From positions 1-8,213 of the forward strand of contig JAIOJM010000311.1 of assembly GCA_019911785.1 (NCBI GenBank): DNA of 8,213 nt, written 5' to 3'. Made by a program: the position numbers and the translations under genes. Positions 1-5,829 of the stretch are shown here, piece by piece (positions within the stretch are counted from its first letter, which is position 1; each line of letters opens with the position of its first letter). This DNA comes from Sulfuricella sp. (GTDB lineage Bacteria; Pseudomonadota; Gammaproteobacteria; Burkholderiales; Sulfuricellaceae). The notes below the pieces were generated by a model that had not been told where the DNA came from, made no database searches, and was given only the letters and a program-made list of their open reading frames with translations.

Positions 1-15
1 GTTCAAGAAATAGAT

Positions 16-131
16 TAGGGAAGCGCTGATTTATTCGTCGCACCGGCGAAAGCCGGTGTCCAGTGCTTTGAATTTTCTAGATTCCGGCCTTCGCCGAAAT
101 GACGATTTATCATTTAATCAACGCTTCCTTA
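16..131. repeat. MITE-like element, copy 1
   Basis: This 116-bp element begins with tagggaagcgctgatt (16-31) and ends with the imperfect inverse aatcaacgcttcctta (116-131). It is 109/116 identical to the copy at 301-416, and six of the seven differences are transitions. Inside are two hairpins. The first has perfect 7-bp arms around a GAAA loop (41-58). The second has 8-bp arms around CTTC (81-100), with one mismatch in this copy. It is bounded by TA on both sides, as expected of the TA target duplication of IS630/mariner-type elements. It encodes nothing, so it would need a transposase supplied in trans. The family assignment is inferred from the TA ends and structure only. Confidence 0.75.
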
Positions 132-133
132 GC

Positions 134-236
134 TCTCACCCGGGAACGCTATACCCCCAAGTAAAAACAAGCGCCCTTCACCATTGCCCCCCTCTCCCGT
201 CAAGGTAGAGGGGGAAACCGGCGTTTCCGGGTGAGA
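134..236. repeat. Second inverted-repeat unit between the two MITE copies
   Basis: A 103-bp unit is bounded by 16-nt arms, tctcacccgggaacgc (134-149) and gcgtttccgggtgaga (221-236), which pair at all but one position (a G-T pair). Inside lies a further short palindrome, ccccctct (188-195) with agaggggg (207-214). It has no coding capacity and shares no sequence with the flanking 116-bp elements, so it is probably another interspersed palindromic repeat family. I see nothing recognisable in the remaining 237-300. Confidence 0.55.
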
Positions 237-300
237 AATAGATCAGGAACGAGGTAAGCGCATGGCGAACCGGATTATCCATCCGCTGGTGGTGAACCCC

Positions 301-416
301 TAGGGAAACGCTGATTTATTCGTCGCACCGGCGAAAGCCGGTGTCCAGTACTTTGAATTTTCTAGATTCCGGCCTTCGCCGGAATGACGAATTGTCATTT
401 AATCAGCGCTTCCCTA
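301..416. repeat. MITE-like element, copy 2
   Basis: This is the second copy of the 116-bp element, in the same orientation as copy 1. Its right end (aatcagcgcttcccta, 401-416) is the exact reverse complement of the left end of copy 1; its own left end differs from that by one base. Both internal hairpins are intact: 326-343 has a GAAA loop and 366-385 has a CTTC loop with perfect 8-bp arms. Its right end lies 46 bp before the antitoxin start codon. It could therefore act as a transcription barrier or contribute promoter sequence to the toxin-antitoxin genes. Confidence 0.78.
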
Positions 417-426
417 GCTTTTTGTT

Positions 427-432
427 TATACT
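427..432 (+). promoter_or_regulatory. Possible -10 element for the toxin-antitoxin genes
   Basis: TATACT, one mismatch from the sigma-70 -10 consensus, lies 29 bases upstream of the antitoxin ATG and just outside the right end of MITE copy 2. No good -35 hexamer occurs at 16-18 bp spacing; that region falls inside the MITE terminus. The promoter is therefore tentative. Confidence 0.3.
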
Positions 433-461
433 GAAAGCCGTAGCAACTAGGGGAAGCCATC

Positions 462-632
462 ATGAAAACCGCCGTCAAACAACCCGCCCAGCCGGACGAA
501 TACCGCGAATGGTTCAACAAGGAAGTCGAACTCGGCCTTGCCGATATTGAAGCCGGGCGAGTCGTCAGCCATGAAGAGGTCAGGGCCAAAGTTGAAAAAC
601 TCATCGTTCAGCATAGCAAGAAGGCGGCTTGA
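462..632 (+). CDS. RelB/ParD-like type II antitoxin (56 aa)
   Basis: This small ORF encodes a 56-residue acidic and helical protein beginning MKTAVKQPAQPDEYREWFNK. The central region (about residues 13-50) has the pattern EYREWF..EV..GLADIEAGRVVSHEEV....EKLI, which is typical of short RelB/ParD-like antitoxins encoded before ParE/RelE toxins. In such systems the antitoxin binds and neutralises the toxin, and the complex represses its own promoter. The start is supported by an AGGGGAA ribosome-binding site (449-455) 6 bases before ATG. The downstream toxin frame overlaps its 3' end. At 56 residues it is shorter than many ParD proteins, and I cannot define a ribbon-helix-helix with confidence. 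The family call rests on motif pattern and gene context. Confidence 0.72.
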   Translation: MKTAVKQPAQPDEYREWFNKEVELGLADIEAGRVVSHEEVRAKVEKLIVQHSKKAA

Positions 633-927
633 CTGGTCGAAAAGGGCAACGACTGACCAACTCGCCATTGTTCGGCACTATCTCGAAACCGCGTCAGAAT
701 CCGTAGCTTGGGATTGTTTCCTTGAAATCGGAAGCAACCTTGAACGGATTGCATTGCTAGGGCTGAAATTTCGGGCGGGGACACACGACACCCTGGAATG
801 CGTCCTGAAGCAATTTCCTTACATCATCGTCTACCGGATCACCGCACGCACCGTCAGGGTGGTTCGCGTCCTGCACCAGCGCCGCGCCTACTTCAACCGC
901 TCTCAAGAAACACCATGCACCCATTGA
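571..927 (+). CDS. ParE/RelE-superfamily toxin, start codon uncertain
   Basis: The conserved part runs from about 613 to 910 and reads LDWSKRATTDQLAIVRHYLE, then an ISLE-like helical stretch, FRAGTHDTLECVL, FPYIIVYRI and VRVVRVLHQRRAYF. This order (WS..A..DL, YRI, V..VLH.RR) is that of ParE/RelE-fold toxins, which poison gyrase or ribosome-bound mRNA. Family proteins usually begin a few residues before the WS motif, as in MARRVDWS. Here that position is ATA (613-615), not ATG, with no Shine-Dalgarno in front. The nearest conventional in-frame start is ATG at 571 (118 aa), which would overlap the antitoxin gene by 62 bp and add 14 non-homologous residues; TTG at 538 is a further option. The gene may use ATA, start upstream, or have lost its start by an ATG-to-ATA change. 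The C-terminus looks complete. Confidence 0.68.
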   Translation: MKRSGPKLKNSSFSIARRRLDWSKRATTDQLAIVRHYLETASESVAWDCFLEIGSNLERIALLGLKFRAGTHDTLECVLKQFPYIIVYRITARTVRVVRVLHQRRAYFNRSQETPCTH

Positions 928-931
928 TTTC

Positions 932-953
932 GTAGGGTGCACCATGCGCACCG
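932..953. repeat. Fragment of a GTAGGGTGC...GCACC palindromic repeat
   Basis: The sequence GTAGGGTGCACCATGCGCACC forms a short imperfect palindrome, with GGTGC (936-940) pairing with GCACC (948-952). It resembles a GTAGGGTGCGC-type interspersed repeat that I recall from many proteobacterial genomes. It sits exactly at the junction between the toxin gene and the HD-GYP remnant and supplies the apparent ATG of the latter, so it may mark a recombination endpoint. Confidence 0.4.
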
Positions 954-1171
954 CACGCGACTACCCCTACAGGCACGGCAAAACCCTGGCCGAGTCGCTG
1001 CGGATACTGGGGTTGATGAAGCTGGATCATCACGTCGACCCGGATTTGTTCGATGTGTTCATCCGGCAGAAAGTTTATCTGATGTATGCCGAGCGGTTTC
1101 TGGATGCTGAACAAATCGACGAAGTGGACCTAACCAAGATTCCAGGATTTGCCGCCCAATGCACAATGTGA
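944..1171 (+). pseudogene. Orphan C-terminal remnant of an HD-GYP domain protein
   Basis: This 75-codon frame reads TARDYPYRHGKTLAESLRIL and continues with LDHHVDPDLFDVFI, VYLMYAERFLDAEQIDEVDL and a short tail. This matches the extreme C-terminal region of HD-GYP phosphodiesterases, in which the PY(K/R) segment follows the metal-binding core and DPDLFD..I lies in the last helices. The catalytic HD, HHE and GYP motifs are all absent. No upstream frame restores them; before residue 3 the sequence changes to an interspersed repeat and the toxin gene. Without its core it cannot hydrolyse cyclic di-GMP, so it is best treated as a truncated remnant. The ATG probably belongs to the repeat and has no convincing ribosome-binding site. 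Its stop codon (1169-1171) lies inside the 31-bp dyad. Confidence 0.7.
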
Positions 1172-1191
1172 CGAAAAGCGTCACATTGTGC
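1161..1191. promoter_or_regulatory. Perfect 31-bp dyad upstream of the pilin promoter
   Basis: The arms gcacaatgtgacg (1161-1173) and cgtcacattgtgc (1179-1191) are exact reverse complements around AAAAG. The centre (1176) lies about 140 bp upstream of the expected pilin transcription start, within the range used by enhancer-binding proteins of sigma-54 promoters, so it could be an activator site for a PilR-like regulator. No T-tract follows, which argues against a classical intrinsic terminator, but it could still form an RNA hairpin at the end of the HD-GYP remnant transcript. The spacing of the TGTGA/TCACA half-sites (9 bp) does not fit CRP. Confidence 0.6.
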
Positions 1192-1289
1192 CGAATATCA
1201 ACCGCGTCTCTTCAACAGCAATCCAGGCATTCAGCCGCAACATGCACCACCTGCAATAAAACAAGGGCTCCAAACCCAATCAATCCAAC

Positions 1290-1305
1290 TGGCACACAGA
1301 TTGCA
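1290..1305 (+). promoter_or_regulatory. Sigma-54 (-24/-12) promoter of the pilin gene
   Basis: TGGCAC (1290-1295), five bases, then TTGCA (1301-1305) matches the RpoN consensus TGGCAC-N5-TTGCA at every position, with the invariant GG and GC at the required 10-base separation. Transcription should begin near 1315-1317, leaving a leader of roughly 48 nt before the pilin ATG. Major pilin genes in Pseudomonas and relatives are classically RpoN/PilR dependent, so the assignment agrees with the gene. Confidence 0.9.
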
Positions 1306-1363
1306 TATAAAACGCCAGACACTACCAAGTGTTGCAGTCTAATCATTCAACAAGGAGCTCAAC

Positions 1364-1819
1364 ATGAAAAAAATCCAACAAGGCTTTACCCTGATCGAGC
1401 TGATGATCGTTATCGCGATCATCGGCATTCTGGCTGCGGTCGCACTGCCGGCGTATCAGGATTACACCGTCCGCGCCAAAGTTTCGGAGGCGGTCTTGGC
1501 GGGGTCTTCCGCGCGTACCGGCGTATCGGAGGCATACTCCATGCTGAGCACGATGGTAACCCCCCCTGCGTCGATGGGTGTGCAACCTCAAAGCTCGAGG
1601 TACGTTGCCTCGGTCGATTGGACTCGTGATACGGCAGACACTGGTCGGGTTATTGTGACGACAACGCCAACTACATCGGGGCTGCCCGCCGACGCGGCAG
1701 GGAAGACCGTCGAAATGCGTGCTGTCGGTACTCCGACAACCGGCAAGGTGGAGTGGACATGCAGGGCTGGCGCAACCAACGGCATGCCTAACAAATACCT
1801 TCCGGCCTCCTGCAAGTAA
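1364..1819 (+). CDS. pilA: Type IVa major pilin (PilA/PilE-like prepilin)
   Basis: The product is the structural subunit of a type IVa pilus, assembled at the inner membrane and extruded through the outer membrane. The 151-residue precursor has a short positive leader MKKIQQG, cleaved by PilD before Phe8. The mature N-terminus [20 protein letters not shown] includes Glu5, needed for assembly and N-methylation. The globular domain ends in a disulfide loop between Cys133 and Cys150, with one residue after it. Length is normal for the family. AAGGAG (1352-1357) is 6 bases before ATG. The gene has its own RpoN promoter and a strong terminator. Thr/Ser/Pro-rich patches (residues 66-70, 99-105 and 123-127, including VTTTPTTSG) are candidate O-glycosylation sites, relevant because the next gene encodes a GT-C enzyme. 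Confidence 0.95.
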   Translation: MKKIQQGFTLIELMIVIAIIGILAAVALPAYQDYTVRAKVSEAVLAGSSARTGVSEAYSMLSTMVTPPASMGVQPQSSRYVASVDWTRDTADTGRVIVTTTPTTSGLPADAAGKTVEMRAVGTPTTGKVEWTCRAGATNGMPNKYLPASCK

Positions 1820-1844
1820 CAGTCAATAAATTAGCATTGACAGA

Positions 1845-1879
1845 AAAGGCCCCCGGGGTTGCCTCGGGGGCCTTTCTTT
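1845..1879 (+). terminator. Intrinsic terminator after the pilin gene
   Basis: A 14-bp stem (1845-1858 with 1862-1875, one G-U pair, otherwise perfect and very GC-rich) closes a 3-nt loop and is followed by TTTCTTTA. It lies 25 bp after the pilin stop and 42 bp before the chosen GT-C start. It should keep pilin mRNA abundant while letting only limited readthrough into the downstream gene. Confidence 0.9.
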
Positions 1880-1921
1880 ATGTGTCCGGCAGGACGCCCT
1901 CACTTGAAGTCGGGGATAGAT

Positions 1922-3760
1922 ATGCGCTCTATCGGTGCCACAAACCTCCTGCTTGGCATGTTGGCCTTCGGGTTGGCGATTGCAGTGATGCTGCCGGGTT
2001 TAGGCGGCGGCTTTCTGTTTGACGACTATCCCAATATCGTTGAAAACGAAACGGTTCATCTCCGCACTTTGAGTTTCGAGGCGCTGCGGGAAAGTCTGTC
2101 CGGGCCGGCAGCGGGGCCACTCGGGCGGCCTGTGAGCGTGTTAAGTTTCGCGCTGACCCACTATTTCTTTGGCCTTGATCCGTTCGCGTTCAAAGCCATC
2201 AATCTTGCCATCCATGTTATCAATGGCCTGCTCGTGGCCTGGCTCGTGACACTACTGCTGCGAACCTTCCGTGGCATGCCGCTTTCCGAAAAAGGCAGCG
2301 CCTGGCTGCCGCTATGGGTGGCCGCAATCTGGCTGGCGCATCCCATCAACATCGTGCCCGTGATGCTGGCCGTGCAGCGGATGACCCTGCTGTCGGGGAT
2401 GTTCATGCTGCTGGCACTCATCGGCCACCTGAAAGCCGTGTCGGCGCCCCCCGGAAAAAACGCAAAATGGGCCTGGTTCGCGGCAAGCTGGCTGGTCTTC
2501 TGGCCACTGTCGGTATTGAGCAAGGAAACAGGGCTGCTCTTTCCGCTTTATATCCTGGCAATCACGCTCTTGTCCCAGCCTGCTTCGATTTCACCTCTGC
2601 GAAAAAAACCGTGGGTAGTACCCGCATCGGTTTTTTCGCTGTTGGTCATTGCCCTGGCCATGCTGTCATTCCTTGGCTGGGGCTGGCTGGATACCGCCTA
2701 CGCAATGCGCCCGTTCTCGCTGGCCGAACGCCTCATGACCGAAGCCCGGGTGCTGTGGTTCTACGCAGCCCAAATCGTTATTCCCGCCCCAGAATCTTTT
2801 GGCCTCTACCTTGAAGACTTTGCCTTGTCGACGGGGCTTTTAAGCCCCCCCGCAACGCTGTTTGCAATCATCGGCTGGGGCGCAGGCATCCTGGCGATAG
2901 GGTACTGGCGGCATCGCCAACCGGTACTTTGTCTTGCGGCAGCCTGGTTTCTCGTCGGGCACAGCCTCGAATCCACCTTTTTGCCTCTCGAGATCGCCCA
3001 CGAGTACAGGAACTACCTTCCTTCGATCGGTCTGATTCTTGGTGTCGGGTATCTGGGGGCAACTGTTCTGCAAAAGCTAAAGCTGGACCATCGTTCACTG
3101 TCCGTCGGACTGGTAGCGACCATTCCCGTGCTGATCCTTGCGCTATTCACCTGGATGCGTGCGGATCAACTGGGCAATCCGCTGGTCGGGACTCAAATCG
3201 AAGCCACGCTTCACCCGCAATCGGCGCGTGCAAACTATACTGTTGCGCTGACGCTGATCCAGTCCGGCTACGGTAATGCGGGCGATCCGGTAGGTGGTCA
3301 TAATGTTCGGTATTATTTGCAGCAGGCCGGAGCAGCGGATCCCTCTTTCAAATTTGGCTATCTTGGCCTGATCGCTTGGGCATGCGCTTCGGGGAGGCCG
3401 GTGGAAAGGCCATGGATCGATGAACTTGCTCGCCGGCTTAAACATACGCCTTTTGCACCAAGGGATCGCGAACTTCCCGATCGCCTACTCAAACCCCTGC
3501 TCAGCATGCCGAAGTGTCTAAACCGGCAAGATGCCATCAGACTGTTTGTGGCGGGCGCCGACAATTCCAAGACCAGCGACTCGCTGCGAGCGCGGTTCCT
3601 TGAATCGGCTTCTGACTATGAGTTGCTGGTGTCAGCCGATCCTCTCTCGGCGCGGGATTATTTGGCGAAGGCGTCTATTGTTTCGCCAGATGACCTCATC
3701 TTGAGGCAGAAACTCAAAAGCTTTGAATTTCTAAAGTCAACCTCAGAGCAAAACCATTAG
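1922..3760 (+). CDS. GT-C fold membrane glycosyltransferase, candidate pilin O-glycosyltransferase (TfpW/TMTC-like)
   Basis: This 612-residue protein has a first membrane helix at about 7-27, then the FLFDDYPNIVEN motif (Asp34, Asp35). This matches the acidic motif in the first extracytoplasmic loop of GT-C enzymes that use lipid-linked sugars, and resembles TMTC O-mannosyltransferases. Further shared features are GRPVSVLSF (68-76), LAHPINIVPVMLAVQR (138-153) and SKETGLLFPL (200-209). About ten hydrophobic helices extend to about residue 415, followed by a roughly 195-residue soluble, TPR-like C-terminus. I chose ATG 1922 because GGGGA (1912-1916) precedes it by 5 bases. Longer frames begin inside the terminator (TTG 1859) or in its T-tract (ATG 1880). 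Position directly after the pilin gene parallels tfpW of P. aeruginosa group IV. Acceptor and sugar are inferred; an O-antigen ligase or polymerase-like role is possible. Confidence 0.75.
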   Translation: MRSIGATNLLLGMLAFGLAIAVMLPGLGGGFLFDDYPNIVENETVHLRTLSFEALRESLSGPAAGPLGRPVSVLSFALTHYFFGLDPFAFKAINLAIHVINGLLVAWLVTLLLRTFRGMPLSEKGSAWLPLWVAAIWLAHPINIVPVMLAVQRMTLLSGMFMLLALIGHLKAVSAPPGKNAKWAWFAASWLVFWPLSVLSKETGLLFPLYILAITLLSQPASISPLRKKPWVVPASVFSLLVIALAMLSFLGWGWLDTAYAMRPFSLAERLMTEARVLWFYAAQIVIPAPESFGLYLEDFALSTGLLSPPATLFAIIGWGAGILAIGYWRHRQPVLCLAAAWFLVGHSLESTFLPLEIAHEYRNYLPSIGLILGVGYLGATVLQKLKLDHRSLSVGLVATIPVLILALFTWMRADQLGNPLVGTQIEATLHPQSARANYTVALTLIQSGYGNAGDPVGGHNVRYYLQQAGAADPSFKFGYLGLIAWACASGRPVERPWIDELARRLKHTPFAPRDRELPDRLLKPLLSMPKCLNRQDAIRLFVAGADNSKTSDSLRARFLESASDYELLVSADPLSARDYLAKASIVSPDDLILRQKLKSFEFLKSTSEQNH

Positions 3761-3779
3761 TCGGGTGGCGCCAGGAATT

Positions 3780-5738
3780 TCATTTACGCTCAGACTTTGG
3801 CCTCATCTTCTGCTGCCACATGCCTTGCAGAGCTTCTTCCAAATGCCGCGCAAAACGGGGAGCATCGAAAAGAGATGATGCAAGCACTTGCTGGCGCAAG
3901 CCTGAGCGCAGTTGCACCAATCGATTGACATCAGCAGCATGGGCCAACGCCAAGGCTACGTAGTCTTCTTCATTATTGGCTATCCATTCCTCCAGCCCGG
4001 CACAGGTCAACATGCTGGCACCTTGGCGGGTAAGCATCGTGTTCCCGGCAAACGTCACTGTGGGCACCCCCATCCACAGCGCTTCGCAGGTGGTCGTCCC
4101 GCCCGGATACGGAAAGGTATCCAGAATAATATCCACGTCGGCGTGGGCCGCCAGATAGTTCTCTCTGGTCATTGGCCCTTCTATCACCACACGTTGCCGT
4201 GAAATTCCCGCTTGAGCCAGCCGCTGCAGCATATGTTCGCGTGCGGCCAGGCAATTCATCTGCATACTTTGCAGCCGCAACCGGGCCTGTGGCAAGGAAT
4301 GGAAAATTTTTCCCCATAAAGCCAGCACGGCATCATTGATTTTGCGAGCATTCTGGAAGCAACCGAAGGTGATGAAGCCATTATGCACAGCCGGCGGGGC
4401 AGAGGGGGCCAGTCTTGCGCTGGCTGCAGGTGGCGTGAAGCAAAGCCGAGTGTCCGGCAGATACCACACTGTTTCAGTAAAGTACGCACGGTGAGGTTCG
4501 GGTACCGATACCAAGTCTGCCAGCAGATAATCCATCCCGTGCACCCCGGTGCTGGCAAAATAGCCCAGCCAGCTCACTTGCACCGGGGCAGGTTTCCACG
4601 CAAATACCGGAAGGCGGTTGTGGGTAGTATGCCCTGCCAGATCAATGAGAATATGGATGCCATCCTCATGTATTTTCCGGGCCGCAGCTTCGTCACTCAG
4701 CCCCGCAATGGAGTTCCAGGCGACAAAGCGGGGCTTGATGCGGGCGGTTATCTCGTCTTCCTGCGACTGCGTAGGATAAGCCACCAGTTCTATCTTGGAT
4801 GAGTCCAGATGCGCGAGAATACTCTCCAGAAAAAAACCCACCGGATGATTCTTCAAATCCCCAGAAACCAGGCCCACCCGTAAAGGCTGCATATCGCTGC
4901 CTGCTGAATAATCCGACCAGCGTGCATACGGTTGGGCCTGAGCCAGCACTTTACTTCCATAATTCCGGGCTTCTGCCAGGTACTGGGCTGGCGAGTAATT
5001 AGCATGAAAGCTCTGGGCAAAAAGCAGAGTACTGCTCGACTCGACAGAATCGGGGTCAAGCGAGAGCGCCTTCCGATACCATTTCATGGCTTCGTCCATA
5101 TTGCCCTGCTCTAGGAATGCTTTCCCCATATTGGAGTGCAACGCGACATCATCCGGCAGAATTGACAGGGCTTTCTGGTAGCAGGCGATCGCCTTCTCAA
5201 GTTTATTTTCGTAAACATACAGATTTCCCAGGGAACAGTGAAATTGGCCAGATTCCGGGTAAATGGAAAGCCCTTGTTTAATGACTCTCTTGGCGCTTTT
5301 GTTTTTCCCGATTTTAAACAGCATGTTACACAAGTCACGGTAGATTAATTCAAAATCTGGCTTGAGTTCGAGAGCCTTGCTGAAATTTTCTATTGCCTCG
5401 TTCAACCGGCCCTGTTCCTGCGAAATAGTTCCCAAAATATAATAAGCATCTTCCATTTTTGGATTAATCAGCACCGCCTGCTTGAGATAACGCTCCGCCT
5501 CCTCATAAAGCTTCTGTTCTCTTAATACAAACCCCAGGTTAAGGAAACCTTCGGCATAGTCGGGATTGATAGCAACTGCTTGCCGGTAACATTCTGCGGC
5601 GTCTTCCAGCCGGCCTTGAGCTAGAAACTCGTTGCCGCGCTTTTTATGGGCTGCACTCTCATTCAGCAGGTCGCTTGTGGCGGTTGCGTGCGAGGCCTTT
5701 TCAGGAACAGGTAAAACTTTCTTGAGCCAGTTAAACAT
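3780..5738 (-). CDS. TPR-containing GT41 (SPINDLY/O-GlcNAc transferase-like) glycosyltransferase
   Basis: This is a 652-residue cytoplasmic protein with the architecture of eukaryotic OGT. Residues 30-233 form about six TPR units (for example AECYRQAVAINPDYAEGFLN), and a GT41 catalytic region spans about 285-640. Seen motifs include GDLKNHPVGFF with His298 (position of human OGT His498), IDLAGHTTHNRLPVF, PAPVQVSWLGYFASTG, FQNARKIND with Lys466 (position of human OGT Lys842) and LDTFPYPGGTTTCEALWMG with Asp540. All expected catalytic and nucleotide-binding positions appear present, so it should be active. It would transfer a sugar, perhaps GlcNAc, from a nucleotide donor to Ser/Thr of protein targets recruited by the TPRs. 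Targets are unknown. The gene ends 19 bp from the convergent GT-C gene. No clear Shine-Dalgarno precedes its ATG, but the MFNWLKK start is plausible and the TPRs begin shortly after. Confidence 0.88.
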   Translation of the reverse strand: MFNWLKKVLPVPEKASHATATSDLLNESAAHKKRGNEFLAQGRLEDAAECYRQAVAINPDYAEGFLNLGFVLREQKLYEEAERYLKQAVLINPKMEDAYYILGTISQEQGRLNEAIENFSKALELKPDFELIYRDLCNMLFKIGKNKSAKRVIKQGLSIYPESGQFHCSLGNLYVYENKLEKAIACYQKALSILPDDVALHSNMGKAFLEQGNMDEAMKWYRKALSLDPDSVESSSTLLFAQSFHANYSPAQYLAEARNYGSKVLAQAQPYARWSDYSAGSDMQPLRVGLVSGDLKNHPVGFFLESILAHLDSSKIELVAYPTQSQEDEITARIKPRFVAWNSIAGLSDEAAARKIHEDGIHILIDLAGHTTHNRLPVFAWKPAPVQVSWLGYFASTGVHGMDYLLADLVSVPEPHRAYFTETVWYLPDTRLCFTPPAASARLAPSAPPAVHNGFITFGCFQNARKINDAVLALWGKIFHSLPQARLRLQSMQMNCLAAREHMLQRLAQAGISRQRVVIEGPMTRENYLAAHADVDIILDTFPYPGGTTTCEALWMGVPTVTFAGNTMLTRQGASMLTCAGLEEWIANNEEDYVALALAHAADVNRLVQLRSGLRQQVLASSLFDAPRFARHLEEALQGMWQQKMRPKSERK

Positions 5739-5829
5739 GGTTGTCGGGACGGGTAACCGTCAAATTGCGTAGCAAGTAAGTATGGAGGAAAAAAGATTTA
5801 TCTGGCTTTCGGTGGGTCAATTGGAATAA

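Noticed and set aside
16..416. CRISPR array from repeated units at the left end
   Set aside because: There are only two copies of 116 bp with terminal inverted repeats, and no short regularly spaced repeats or spacers; a MITE explains them better.
1167..1185. CRP/FNR-type site inside the 31-bp dyad
   Set aside because: The TGTGA and TCACA half-sites are separated by 9 bases, whereas CRP requires 6; FNR half-sites are absent.
1859..1921. N-terminal extension of the GT-C protein from TTG 1859 or ATG 1880
   Set aside because: These starts lie in the loop and T-tract of the pilin terminator and have no ribosome-binding site; the extension is not hydrophobic and precedes the natural first membrane helix.
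3912..5114. Plus-strand open frames within the GT41 gene (for example 4383-4802)
   Set aside because: They are antisense shadows of a gene with full domain support and show no recognisable motifs or ribosome-binding sites.
5748..5761. Small hairpin gacgg-gtaa-ccgtc just upstream of the GT41 gene
   Set aside because: A 5-bp stem without a T-tract is too weak to call a terminator or regulatory element.
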